64,000 nt of DNA from Mesorhizobium sp. Its GTDB lineage: Bacteria > Pseudomonadota > Alphaproteobacteria > Rhizobiales > Rhizobiaceae. Location of the stretch: positions 1 through 64,000 of the forward strand of contig SAQG01000015.1 in assembly GCA_004020315.1 (NCBI GenBank). The letters are read 5' to 3'. The position numbers were made by a program, and so were the translations under genes. Position 1 is the stretch's first letter, and every line of letters begins with the position of its first letter. A model generated the notes under the pieces. It was not told the DNA's origin. It was given only the letters and a program-made list of their open reading frames with translations, and made no database searches. Below, piece by piece: positions 8,959 to 16,862 of the stretch.

Positions 8959-9285
8959 TCACTTCTTCTCCATCACGCATTGCAGCGGATGCTGATTCTG
9001 TCGGGCGAAATCCATGACCTGAGACACTTTGGTCTCGGCCACCTCGAATGTATAGACCCCGCACTCGCCCACTCCATGATTGTGAACATGTAGCATGATG
9101 CGTGTAGCGGCTTCACGGTCCTTCTGAAAAAAACGCTCCAGCACGTGAACCACGAATTCCATGGGCGTGTAGTCGTCGTTGAGAATGAGGACCCGATAAA
9201 GGCTAGGCTTCTTGGTCTTGGTTTTGGTGCGCGTGATAACGGCCGTGCCGCGACCGGCCTCATTGCCGTCGCTGCCGTTTTGCAT
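8959..9285 (-). CDS. clpS: ATP-dependent Clp protease adaptor ClpS
   Basis: N-degron adaptor that binds proteins with bulky hydrophobic N-terminal residues and delivers them to ClpA. The core YRVLILNDDYTPMEFVVHVL contains the conserved NDDYTPMEFV pocket, and MLHVHNHGVGECGVYTFEVAETK follows. The ATG at 9285 gives 108 residues. A GTG at 9324 is preceded by AAGGCAGGA and would add 13 residues, so the start is not settled. Further extension to 9543 is not domain-like. The gene ends 6 bases before clpA. Confidence 0.93.
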   Translation of the reverse strand: MQNGSDGNEAGRGTAVITRTKTKTKKPSLYRVLILNDDYTPMEFVVHVLERFFQKDREAATRIMLHVHNHGVGECGVYTFEVAETKVSQVMDFARQNQHPLQCVMEKK

Positions 9286-9483
9286 CCGCACCACGTCTGT
9301 TGTGGCAGTCAAACCTGTAGTCACGTAGTCCTGCCTTTTCGAATCCCTAGCGCGTTCGACATGTAGGTGTTCGATGACTGATTTTAAGCCCTTCTGTTTA
9401 GCTGACAATATGGCTAGGTGGCCAAACTTGGCCGATTTTCGAAATCGTGAAGGCGGCAGAGCCCCTGATTTCAAATTGCCATG

Positions 9484-9513
9484 AAAAAACCCGGCCGCGT
9501 GTTCGCGACCGGG
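9484..9513 (-). terminator. Intrinsic terminator of the phasin gene
   Basis: Read on the minus strand, ACCCGGTCGCG and CGCGGCCGGGT form a stem with one mismatch around AACA and are followed by a run of T (plus-strand AAAAAA at 9484-9489). It lies 43 bases beyond the phasin stop and separates it from clpS. Confidence 0.75.
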
Positions 9514-9555
9514 TCTGTCTTCAGGCCCGAGGGCCGTCTTCACATCTTAATTGGA

Positions 9556-9885
9556 TTATTTCGCTTTTGCGATGATTGATTCGAACGGCTTGTAGGCCTC
9601 TTTGGCGAGTTCGGCATAGAGATCGCCGATCTTGGTGGCTTCGGTAACGAAGGATTCGTAGGACTGCTTGGCAAAATCGGACTGAATTTCGATCGCCTTC
9701 TCCAGCGACTTGGCCGACAAAAGTTTCTCGGCTGCTGCGCTGCCGGCTTCGAAGCTTTTCTTGGTGTACTCGCCCGCCTCGGTGGCGATGGCCTGCGCAC
9801 CCTTGGAAAGGGATGCGAAGCTCTTCAAGCCCGTGTCGGCAAACTCCTTGCCGTATTTGCTGAAATCTTCATAGGTCTGGGTCAT
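9556..9885 (-). CDS. Phasin family protein (PHB granule-associated)
   Basis: Small amphipathic helical protein of 109 residues (MTQTYEDFSKYGKEFADTGL onward) of the phasin_2 type, which coats polyhydroxybutyrate granules. The composition is rich in Ala, Glu, Lys and Ser with heptad-like spacing, and no membrane segment is present. The ATG at 9885 is chosen for its GGGAG ribosome site 6 bases upstream. The longer frame to 9975 would run through the operator-like repeats. Regulation by a PHB-sensing repressor is suggested by the dyads at 9942-9977. Confidence 0.88.
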   Translation of the reverse strand: MTQTYEDFSKYGKEFADTGLKSFASLSKGAQAIATEAGEYTKKSFEAGSAAAEKLLSAKSLEKAIEIQSDFAKQSYESFVTEATKIGDLYAELAKEAYKPFESIIAKAK

Positions 9886-9941
9886 TTCACGCTCCCTTGA
9901 CAGTTGCCCTTGAACGGTGGACGCGCCCTGTTCGGGCCGCG

Positions 9942-9977
9942 TTGTGCAATGCAAGTAATGTATTGTGCAATGCACAA
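9942..9977 (-). promoter_or_regulatory. Tandem dyads upstream of phasin, candidate PhaR operator
   Basis: TTGTGCAATGCA occurs at 9942-9953 and again at 9963-9974, exactly 21 bases apart, which is two helical turns. The second copy extends to TTGTGCAATGCACAA (9963-9977), with 7-base arms around one base. PhaR-type repressors of PHB metabolism bind TGC/GCA-rich dyads near phasin genes, so a PhaR site is the likely reading. The repressor gene is not in the window. Confidence 0.6.
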
Positions 9978-10203
9978 AAGGTCAATGTTTCATCGAGCGC
10001 GGCGCCAGCCGACCGGCCCGACACATAGGCTCAGCCGCCGGCAATGGCTAAAATTCGAATAAAGAGAAGCTCAAGCCCGAAGAAAATGGTGAACACGGTG
10101 GTTACCATAAACGGATTGGTAACGCTGGCCGCGATAGCTTGGCTTGAAGTGAGGCAGGACCTTTGCCGCCTCCAGCGCAACAAAAAATTCAAAGGAACCA
10201 TCG
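9978..10203. other. Intergenic region between phasin and the D,D-carboxypeptidase gene
   Basis: The gene-free stretch between the divergent phasin and carboxypeptidase genes spans 9886-10203. Apart from the paired dyads it shows no convincing gene or RNA. A short plus-strand frame from 10044 lacks a ribosome site and family features. AAAGGA lies 7 bases before the GTG at 10204 and marks that start. Confidence 0.5.
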
Positions 10204-11604
10204 GTGCGTCAGGCGTTGTCGGGCATTCTCTCCAAATCCGCGTCCTCTTTGAAAACGATCATGATCCTCGCTTTGGCGATGACATTCGTCGTTGCCGGCG
10301 CTGCTTCGTCCATGGCGGCGAGGTCGGCGGCCATCGTCATCGACGCAAAGACCGGCAAGGTGCTTTACTCTTCGGATGCTGATGGCCGGCGCTATCCCGC
10401 CTCGCTCACCAAGATGATGACGCTTTACCTGACCTTCGAGGCCATGGCGAAGGGCAAGATCAGCAAGAACTCGCGGGTCGTCTTCTCGACCAATGCTGCT
10501 GCCGAACCGCCGACGAAACTCGGCGTCAGACCGGGCGGCGCGATCACGGTCGAGACCGCGATCCTGTCGATGGTGACCAAGTCGGCAAACGACTCGGCAA
10601 CAGCGATCGGCGAACTTCTCGGCGGCAATGAAGCCAATTTCGCCCACATGATGACAGCCAAGGCGCGAGCACTGGGCATGAAGGGGACCGTTTTCCGCAA
10701 CGCCCACGGCTTGCCAAACCCCGGTCAATTCACGACCGCGCGCGACATGGCGGTGCTCGGCATCGCGCTGCGGGAGCATTTCCCCCAGTATTACAGCTAT
10801 TTCTCGCAGCGTTCCTTTCTCTACGGACGGAGACGCATCAACGGCCACAACCGCCTGCTTGGGCGCATCAAGGGCGTCGACGGCATCAAGACGGGTTACA
10901 CCCGCGCCTCCGGCTACAATCTCGTCTCCTCGGTCGACGACGGCGATCGCCGCATCGTCGCGGTGGTGATAGGCGGGAAATCCGGCGGCAGCCGCGACAA
11001 CCAGATGGCCGCCTTGATCAAAACCTACATGCCGAAGGCGTCGTCGCGCGGCAGCGGCATGCTGATCGCCAAAGCCAGTGGTGGCAACCCGATCACCGCC
11101 CTGGCAAAAGTGTTCCTGCCCAAGCGCGACGCGCCGATGCCGGACAGCAGGCCGGACGACGATGCCATTGCCTCCCTTGTTGAGAAAACCGAGCCCGTGG
11201 TTGAAGAAACCACCCCCGTCGTCCAGACCAGGCCCGTCTCTCCGGCCAAGAAGGTCAACACAGTGGCCGCGGCCACGGCGGACGATGTGGCGACCGCACG
11301 GGTCGCGGCAGCCTACGCCGAACCGGCGGCGGTCGATCCCGTCAACACGGCATCGGTGCCGTCCGGCTGGGCAGTCCAGGTCGCCTCTTCGCCAAAACAG
11401 TCCGAAGCCCAGGCTCTTCTGGACCAGACGAGCAGGCAGGCGCCTTCGGTCTTGGCCGATGCTGTGGGCTTCACCGTCGCCTTCGAAAAGGACGGCGTCA
11501 CCTACTACCGCGCCCGGTTCGGCTTCGGTTCGAAGAACGCTGCCTGGAAAGCCTGCAACGCTCTGAAGAAAAAGAAAATCCAGTGCTACGCCGTCCAGCA
11601 GTAG
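10204..11604 (+). CDS. D-alanyl-D-alanine carboxypeptidase with C-terminal SPOR domain
   Basis: Penicillin-binding protein of the DacA/DacF (S11) class that trims D-Ala from peptidoglycan pentapeptides in the periplasm. The 466-residue protein has a long signal sequence (hydrophobic residues 18-37). The active-site motifs are S67-LT-K70, S127-A-N129 and K229-T-G231. A low-complexity linker of about 100 residues leads to a C-terminal SPOR domain (WAVQVASSPKQSEAQALLDQ onward) that binds denuded glycan at septa. This suggests a role at the division site. The start is GTG at 10204, with AAAGGA upstream. Confidence 0.9.
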   Translation: MRQALSGILSKSASSLKTIMILALAMTFVVAGAASSMAARSAAIVIDAKTGKVLYSSDADGRRYPASLTKMMTLYLTFEAMAKGKISKNSRVVFSTNAAAEPPTKLGVRPGGAITVETAILSMVTKSANDSATAIGELLGGNEANFAHMMTAKARALGMKGTVFRNAHGLPNPGQFTTARDMAVLGIALREHFPQYYSYFSQRSFLYGRRRINGHNRLLGRIKGVDGIKTGYTRASGYNLVSSVDDGDRRIVAVVIGGKSGGSRDNQMAALIKTYMPKASSRGSGMLIAKASGGNPITALAKVFLPKRDAPMPDSRPDDDAIASLVEKTEPVVEETTPVVQTRPVSPAKKVNTVAAATADDVATARVAAAYAEPAAVDPVNTASVPSGWAVQVASSPKQSEAQALLDQTSRQAPSVLADAVGFTVAFEKDGVTYYRARFGFGSKNAAWKACNALKKKKIQCYAVQQ

Positions 11605-11648
11605 GCGGCGTCGAAAACATCTCCCGGAAAATTCTGCGTCGAAGGAGA

Positions 11649-12350
11649 CTAGTTGTGATTGGAGAGCAAGACGTCCTTGGCTTCGTTGATCCGCGCCGCC
11701 AGAAAAGAAGTGCCGCCGATATCGGGGTGCAAGCGCTGCATCAGGCGGCGGTGCGCCTTGCGGACATCCGCCGCGGCGGCCCCCGCTTCAAGACCAAGGA
11801 TCTTATAGGCCTCCTCCTTAGTCATGGCGCCCGAACCTGGCGAAACACCCAGCCCGTCGCCACCATTCGCCTCAGCGTCTTTGCGCCAGATGGGAAATCT
11901 GCCGTCAAGATACGTCTCTAGCAACTGGCGACTCTCCGGGTCGCCGGGGAGTTCGCGATAAAGCTGCTGCAATTCCGCAAGGCTCATCGTGCCTAGCATC
12001 TTGCCTTCATGGCGGCCGGCGAGCACGAGCCCCTCCAGATTGCCGGTATCGTGATCAAGCTCCATTTCGAGTGCCGCGGTGCGCACCGTCGAATGCTTGC
12101 CCGGCTCCAGTTTCGCCGTCGGCCGCTTCATCCGCATCGAGCCATACCAGGCGAGCGCCGTCGACAGGATCAAGCCGCCGATGCCTTCGCGTCCGACCAG
12201 AAGCACGGCGACGCCGATCAGCGCCAGCAGGACGGGCCCAAGCGTTCTCATCCCGCTTGCGAGCCTTGCGGGGTCGGCGCGGAGAAAGACCGTGGCCACG
12301 CCGAGCACCACCAAAAGCAACGCCACGAATGCGATAATCGCGCTCATCAT
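11649..12350 (-). CDS. Membrane-anchored J-domain protein
   Basis: The 233-residue protein has two N-terminal membrane segments (residues 4-23 and about 38-65), a middle soluble part, and a C-terminal J domain from AYKILGLEAGAAAADVRKAH with HPD at 208-210 and ending INEAKDVLLS. The C-terminal placement of the J domain resembles DnaJ-like membrane proteins of the TIM14/DjlA type that recruit DnaK to the membrane. The start overlaps the stop of the upstream VWA gene (ATGA at 12347-12350), so the two are translationally coupled. Confidence 0.85.
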   Translation of the reverse strand: MMSAIIAFVALLLVVLGVATVFLRADPARLASGMRTLGPVLLALIGVAVLLVGREGIGGLILSTALAWYGSMRMKRPTAKLEPGKHSTVRTAALEMELDHDTGNLEGLVLAGRHEGKMLGTMSLAELQQLYRELPGDPESRQLLETYLDGRFPIWRKDAEANGGDGLGVSPGSGAMTKEEAYKILGLEAGAAAADVRKAHRRLMQRLHPDIGGTSFLAARINEAKDVLLSNHN

Positions 12351-13078
12351 TTCCTGCCGCTCCGCAGATGCTCGATCATCAGCCGGTCTTCCGGCCTGCC
12401 CCTGGCCTCCAGAGCCTTCAGCCCGCCCGTTGCAAACACGGCGACCGCCGATAGCAGGCTGGCCAGGGTTGCGGCGGCCCGCCGATCAAATCGGAACCAA
12501 GCCCCTTTGGACAGCCGCGCAATTTCCTTGAACGCCTTTTCCGCGGCGGCATCATGGCCCTCCTGAAAGACGAAGACAGGAACACCGTGCAGGCCGAGGC
12601 TGCCGGCCTTTTCCGCCAGATCGTCGATGTTTTCTTCCATCGCATCGCCGATATAGACCAGCGCGTTGACCTTGGCCGCCGCCGTCTGTTTCAGCGCATG
12701 GGCGAGTACCTTGCCGATCTGGGTGTGTCCGCTGCGGCATTCGATCCGCGTCATCAACTGTTTCAGTGCCTCCGTATCGGTGACGAATGCGGATGAGCGG
12801 CATTCGCCAAGACCACGAAAATAAACCAGTTGAACCTTGAGCGCCCCGGCCTTGCCGACGGCGTCGAACATCTCGCCCTGCAGCGCACAGGCGAGATCCC
12901 AGGTCGGCTGGCGACTCATCGTCGCGTCGAGTGAGAGAATCAGCCTGCCGGAACCGGTCGCGGATGCAGCGAGCGTCCTTGCCTGACGGATAAAGGCGTC
13001 GATCTCGCCGGTGCTCGATTGGGACTCGACCGGCGCAGGATTGGCCTTTGCGGGCACGGGCTGCTTCTTGTCGCTCAT
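12347..13078 (-). CDS. VWA domain-containing protein
   Basis: Cytoplasmic 243-residue protein with a von Willebrand A fold. LILSLDATMSRQ contains the metal-site motif D-x-T-x-S, NALVYIGDAMEENIDDL carries a later acidic strand end, and VPVFVFQEGHD follows. The N-terminal 30 residues are Pro/Ala/Ser-rich. The ATG at 13078 (MSDKKQPVPAK) begins this tail. A longer frame to 13198 enters the upstream DUF1489 gene. The family is conserved in rhizobia without known function. Coupling with a membrane J protein suggests a shared chaperone-linked task. Confidence 0.8.
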   Translation of the reverse strand: MSDKKQPVPAKANPAPVESQSSTGEIDAFIRQARTLAASATGSGRLILSLDATMSRQPTWDLACALQGEMFDAVGKAGALKVQLVYFRGLGECRSSAFVTDTEALKQLMTRIECRSGHTQIGKVLAHALKQTAAAKVNALVYIGDAMEENIDDLAEKAGSLGLHGVPVFVFQEGHDAAAEKAFKEIARLSKGAWFRFDRRAAATLASLLSAVAVFATGGLKALEARGRPEDRLMIEHLRSGRK

Positions 13079-13175
13079 GACATTCAAGATGTGGCGTTGT
13101 CGCACAGCTTGCAAGCCCAGTATGAGGCGACCTGGAGGGCCAGCGATCACGGCAGCTTTGAATTTTAGGGCCTTG

Positions 13176-13613
13176 CTAGAGAAGGCCGAGATCGGCAAGC
13201 TCGCGCCTGAGTTTCGGCGGTATCTCGACCAGTCCGGTTTTGCCCTTGCCGAGATCGGCCGGTGCGTCCGAGGGTTTCAGGTAGCGCCAGCCTTGAAAGG
13301 CGCGGCGCGGCTGCCATTCGGTGCGCACGACCGCGGGATCGAGCATCAGGTGACAGCGGCCGATGCCCTCGTCATCGGTGAAAGGACGGATTTCCGTGAT
13401 CAACTGGCGGCATTGCACATTGCCCTTGATCACCCAGTAGAGGGAACCGCCATCGGTGACCTCGGCGCCGCGCGTCGGCATCATGCGGGTGGTGTGGTAA
13501 TGCTCGACCGGTTCACCGGCGCGCCGCCTTTCGTCGAGGCGGAAGGCGATCCACTCTTCGAGGTCCTCGACGCTGTCGCAGCCAACGCAGAGCTTTATGA
13601 GATTGAGAGACAT
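13176..13613 (-). CDS. DUF1489 family protein
   Basis: Conserved alphaproteobacterial protein of 145 residues, starting MSLNLIKLCVGCDSVEDLEE and containing YHTTRMMPTRGAEVTDGGSLYWVIKG, which matches DUF1489 across its full length. The function is unknown. The protein is soluble with no signal peptide. It follows sdaA in the same direction, after a 154-base gap occupied by a tandem repeat array. Confidence 0.85.
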   Translation of the reverse strand: MSLNLIKLCVGCDSVEDLEEWIAFRLDERRRAGEPVEHYHTTRMMPTRGAEVTDGGSLYWVIKGNVQCRQLITEIRPFTDDEGIGRCHLMLDPAVVRTEWQPRRAFQGWRYLKPSDAPADLGKGKTGLVEIPPKLRRELADLGLL

Positions 13614-13661
13614 GGATTAAGGTTTAGTCCGGCACGCGAAGGCGTCAACGGCCTGGTCGAC

Positions 13662-13760
13662 TTTCTCCACAGTGCCAGTCTTCCTCCACAGTGCCAGTCT
13701 TCCTCCACAGTGCCAGTCTTCGCAATGCTGTCTCCACAGTGCTGTCTCCACAGTGCCAGG
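13662..13760. repeat. Tandem repeat array between sdaA and the DUF1489 gene
   Basis: Three 19-base units (T-T-Y-CTCCACAGTGCCAGTC) lie head to tail at 13662-13680, 13681-13699 and 13700-13718. Degenerate shorter copies with the same CTCCACAGTG core follow at 13731-13744 and 13745-13760. On the coding strand of the neighbours each full unit contains TGTGGAGGAA or TGTGGAGAAA, a Shine-Dalgarno-like purine run. The array ends 49 bases before the DUF1489 start. Confidence 0.9.
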
Positions 13761-13767
13761 TTTTGGC

Positions 13768-15171
13768 TCAGCATTCCACGATATTGACGGCCAGTCCGCC
13801 AAGGCTGGTTTCCTTGTATTTCTCGTTCATGTCGAGGCCGGTCTGGCGCATGGTCTCGATCGCGGCATCGAGCGGCACGAAGTGAACGCCGTCGCCCTTG
13901 ATGGCCAGCGAAGCAGCAGTCACGGCCTTGACGGCGCCGAGCGCGTTGCGCTCGATGCAAGGCACCTGCACCAGCCCGCCGACCGGATCGCAGGTCATGC
14001 CGAGATGATGTTCAAGCGCGATCTCGGCGGCGTTCTCAACCTGCTCGGGCGTGCCGCCCATCACGGCGCACAGCCCCGCCGCCGCCATCGCCGAGGCAGA
14101 ACCGACTTCGCCCTGGCAGCCGACTTCGGCGCCCGAGATCGAAGCGTTGGTCTTAATGATGCCGCCGATCGCCGCTGCGGTCAGCAGGAAATCGCGGATG
14201 CTTGGCTGGTCGGCCTCGGGATGGAAATGCAGCCAATAGCGCAGCACCGCGGGCAGCGTACCTGCAGCACCATTGGTCGGCGCGGTGACGACGCGCCCGC
14301 CGGCGGCGTTCTCCTCGTTCACCGCCATGGCATAGATCGACAGCCAGTCGTTGGCGAGCAGCGGATTGGGCCGGTTCTGCCGCCACTGTTCCTGCAGCTT
14401 GTCGTGCAACATTCGCGCGCGGCGGCGCACCTTCAGTCCGCCCGGCATGATGCCGTCCTGCGACAGGCCACGCTCGATGCAGCTTTTCATGGCGCTCCAG
14501 ATACCGTCGAGGCCGGCGTCAAGTTCCTCGCGCGGCATCAGCGTCTCTTCGTTGACGCGCTTCATATCGGCGATGGAAAGACCGCTTTTCGCAGCCATCG
14601 ACAGCATCTCGACGGCATTCTTGAAGGGGTATGGAACCTTCTTGCCTTCCGTTGTCACCGAGCCCTTCGCCTTCATCCGCTGCAGCTCTTCCTCGGAAAC
14701 CACGAAGCCGCCGCCGATCGAATAGTAAATGCGCTTGAGCAGCAGGCGGTCGTCGGCATCATAGGCGGAGAAAGCCATGCCGTTGGCGTGGCCGGAAAGC
14801 GGCGTCTTGCGATCCAGCACCAGATCCGTGGCCGGATCGAAGCGGTAGGACGGATGGCCGGGCGGCGAAATCCGCTTGTCGGCGGCGATACGGTCGACGA
14901 TGCTGTCCGCCTCATCGGGGTCCACCGTCTGCGGCGTCTGGCCGGCAAGCCCGAGCACGACGGCGCGATCTGAACCATGGCCGATGCCGGTATAGGCAAG
15001 CGAGCCGTGCAGGCTGGCGGCGACGCGGTCGACCTTGGCGCCGGCCGGGCGTGGCCAGTCATCTCCCGCGACCTCGTCGAGAAAACGGCGCGCAGCCGTC
15101 ATCGGTCCCATCGTGTGCGAACTCGATGGTCCAATGCCGATCTTGAACAGGTCGAAAACCGAAAGGAACAC
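13768..15171 (-). CDS. sdaA: L-serine ammonia-lyase (L-serine dehydratase)
   Basis: Iron-sulfur L-serine dehydratase that deaminates L-serine to pyruvate and ammonia. The 467-residue single-chain enzyme shows the N-terminal beta block FLSVFDLFKIGIGPSSSHTM and the alpha block with cysteines in EVGCQGEVGSASAMAAAG, GMTCDPVGGLVQVPCIERN, the expected cluster ligands. The length is normal. GTG at 15171 is chosen because the domain starts there and AGGAGA lies 10 bases upstream. The frame to 15300 adds a non-conserved leader. Confidence 0.93.
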   Translation of the reverse strand: MFLSVFDLFKIGIGPSSSHTMGPMTAARRFLDEVAGDDWPRPAGAKVDRVAASLHGSLAYTGIGHGSDRAVVLGLAGQTPQTVDPDEADSIVDRIAADKRISPPGHPSYRFDPATDLVLDRKTPLSGHANGMAFSAYDADDRLLLKRIYYSIGGGFVVSEEELQRMKAKGSVTTEGKKVPYPFKNAVEMLSMAAKSGLSIADMKRVNEETLMPREELDAGLDGIWSAMKSCIERGLSQDGIMPGGLKVRRRARMLHDKLQEQWRQNRPNPLLANDWLSIYAMAVNEENAAGGRVVTAPTNGAAGTLPAVLRYWLHFHPEADQPSIRDFLLTAAAIGGIIKTNASISGAEVGCQGEVGSASAMAAAGLCAVMGGTPEQVENAAEIALEHHLGMTCDPVGGLVQVPCIERNALGAVKAVTAASLAIKGDGVHFVPLDAAIETMRQTGLDMNEKYKETSLGGLAVNIVEC

Positions 15172-15332
15172 GCGCCGCTCTCTCCTATTGGAATTTACAT
15201 ATAGGAATTCCTGTGATGTTTCCGCTCTTTCGATGATCGCGGCGCTGCACCTGCCGACCTTGTTTGCTCCGGCAGCGACATCGTTGCGTTCCGCCATCAA
15301 AGCGACGCCACGGCTTGTGGTAAAAGGGTCGC

Positions 15333-16088
15333 ATGGGCGATTCCTTCCATTTGTCGACGGCAGACCTCGTGGCGCTAGCCTTCTTCCTTTTCGTATGGGT
15401 GCTGCATACGCTGGCCTCCGACGGAAAGCTGGTCAGCCGCATGTCGCTGACGACGGCGATGAACGCCCAGCGTGAAGCCTGGATGCGGACCATGGCCGAA
15501 CGCGAGATCCGCATTGTCGACACTGCCATCATGGCAGGCCTTCAGCAGGGAACCGCCTTCTTCGCTTCCAGTTCGCTGATTGCGATCGGCGGCTGTTTTG
15601 CCCTGCTCGGCGCCTCCGATCAGGTTATTTCGGTGCTGAGTAACCTGCCGCTCGGCGCGACATCGTCCCGCACCGCCTTTCAGATGAAGGTGTTCGGATT
15701 GGTGCTGATCCTTGCTTATTCCTTTTTCAAGTTCGGCTGGGCCTACCGGCTGTTCAACTACTGCTCGATCCTGATCGGTGCGGTGCCGATCCCGCATGGC
15801 GAGGCTTCACGCAACCCGGTTAGCGAGACGGCGGTATGGCGTGCGGCGCGCATGAACATGCTGGCCGGAAAACACTTCAATTCCGGCCTGCGCGGCGTGT
15901 TCTTCTCGATCGGCTATCTCGGCTGGTTCGTCGACCCAGTGGTGTTCGTGCTGTCGACGCTGCTTTTGCTGGCGGTTCTGGTGCGTCGCCAGTTCTTCTC
16001 GGCGGCGCGGCAAGCCGTGATCGGTCAGCCGCCCGGACCAACACCCGGTCCGGGGAAAAGCCGATCGATGCGGCCCGACAGCCAGTAG
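15333..16088 (+). CDS. DUF599 domain-containing membrane protein
   Basis: Integral membrane protein of 251 residues with about four hydrophobic segments (near 10-27, 72-95, 120-140 and 190-225), matching DUF599. Conserved pieces include REAWMRTMAEREIRIVDTAIM and HFNSGLRGVFFSIGYLGWFVDP. The function is unknown. The last 64 bases overlap the 3' end of the convergent YdcF gene. The C-terminal PGPTPGPGKSRS tail therefore lies in overlapping sequence and may be poorly constrained. Confidence 0.85.
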   Translation: MGDSFHLSTADLVALAFFLFVWVLHTLASDGKLVSRMSLTTAMNAQREAWMRTMAEREIRIVDTAIMAGLQQGTAFFASSSLIAIGGCFALLGASDQVISVLSNLPLGATSSRTAFQMKVFGLVLILAYSFFKFGWAYRLFNYCSILIGAVPIPHGEASRNPVSETAVWRAARMNMLAGKHFNSGLRGVFFSIGYLGWFVDPVVFVLSTLLLLAVLVRRQFFSAARQAVIGQPPGPTPGPGKSRSMRPDSQ

Positions 16089-16834
16089 GCGACGAGCCCT
16101 ATCCATTCACGGACCGCCGTGCTGGTGGTCTGCAGCGAACCGAAGGGATCGTCGCGGAACAGGCCGATGCCTTCCTTGCCAGAGGTGCGGTAATCGACCG
16201 GCCAAGGAACGGTGGCAAAGCCGGCCTTGTCGAACAGCGCCTTGGCGCGCGGCATGTGGAAGGCCGAGGTCACCAGCAGCCAGGTCTCGCCCGGTTTCGG
16301 GGTGACCAGTTCGCGGGTGAAGACGGCGTTCTCGTAGGTGTTGCGGGATTTTTTCTCGAGGATCAGCCGATCGGCCGTCACACCAAGCGCGGCGAACAGA
16401 CGCGGCGCCGTCTCTGCATCGCCCTCGCCTTCGCCGATCATTGCGATGGTGCCCCCTGAGATGACGACTTTCGCTGTCGGAAAATGCCGTGCCAGCACGG
16501 CCGTCGCGACCATCCGATCGCCGCTTGCACTCAGTTCATAGCCACCACGCGCGAAATTGACGGCGCCCTCCATGCCGCCCCCCAGCACGACGATGCCATC
16601 GACCTTTTCCGGCAGCGGCGGGCGCGGAAACCGCGCTTCGAGCGGGTTGAGCATCAGTGCGCCGAGCGAGGTCCAGGTCGAGAGGGCGAGGATGAGAAAA
16701 GCCAGCCCGCTGCCGGTAGCAAACAGCTTTTTACGCCCGACCAAGGCAGCAAGCAACGCGACCAGCAGCAGGATGATCGCTAGATTCAACGGCTGGACGA
16801 GGAGCCAAAATACCTTGGAAAGATAGTAGAACAT
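16025..16834 (-). CDS. YdcF family protein (DUF218)
   Basis: The 269-residue protein has two N-terminal membrane helices (MFYYLSKVFWLLVQPLNLAI and the segment near 35-55), followed by a DUF218 domain: GIVVLGGGMEGAVNFARGG, KVVISGGTIAMIGEGEGDAE, RNTYENAVFTREL and WLLVTSAFHMPRAKALFDKAG. ElyC/SanA/YdcF relatives act in envelope polymer or lipid carrier metabolism, but the substrate is unknown. It overlaps DUF599 tail to tail and precedes gatA by 28 bases on the other side. Confidence 0.87.
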   Translation of the reverse strand: MFYYLSKVFWLLVQPLNLAIILLLVALLAALVGRKKLFATGSGLAFLILALSTWTSLGALMLNPLEARFPRPPLPEKVDGIVVLGGGMEGAVNFARGGYELSASGDRMVATAVLARHFPTAKVVISGGTIAMIGEGEGDAETAPRLFAALGVTADRLILEKKSRNTYENAVFTRELVTPKPGETWLLVTSAFHMPRAKALFDKAGFATVPWPVDYRTSGKEGIGLFRDDPFGSLQTTSTAVREWIGLVAYWLSGRIDRLFPGPGVGPGG

Positions 16835-16862
16835 CCCTCACCCCTTCAGATGGGAGACGACA

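Noticed and set aside
7327..9093. Long plus-strand open frame of 588 codons opposite clpA
   Set aside because: It mirrors the clpA/clpS codons, is Arg/Asp/Leu-rich with no motif, and has no ribosome site. ClpA motifs on the other strand are unmistakable.
10044..10382. 112-codon frame before and into the carboxypeptidase gene
   Set aside because: It overlaps the signal-peptide region of a clear gene in another frame and lacks a ribosome site.
13662..13760. Possible CRISPR array
   Set aside because: The 19-base units abut with no unique spacers of about 30 bases and no cas genes lie near, so it is a simple tandem array.
15195..15215. AGGAATTCCT palindrome upstream of sdaA as a regulator site
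   Set aside because: It is only a 10-base palindrome in an AT-rich promoter region, with no second copy elsewhere in the window to support it.
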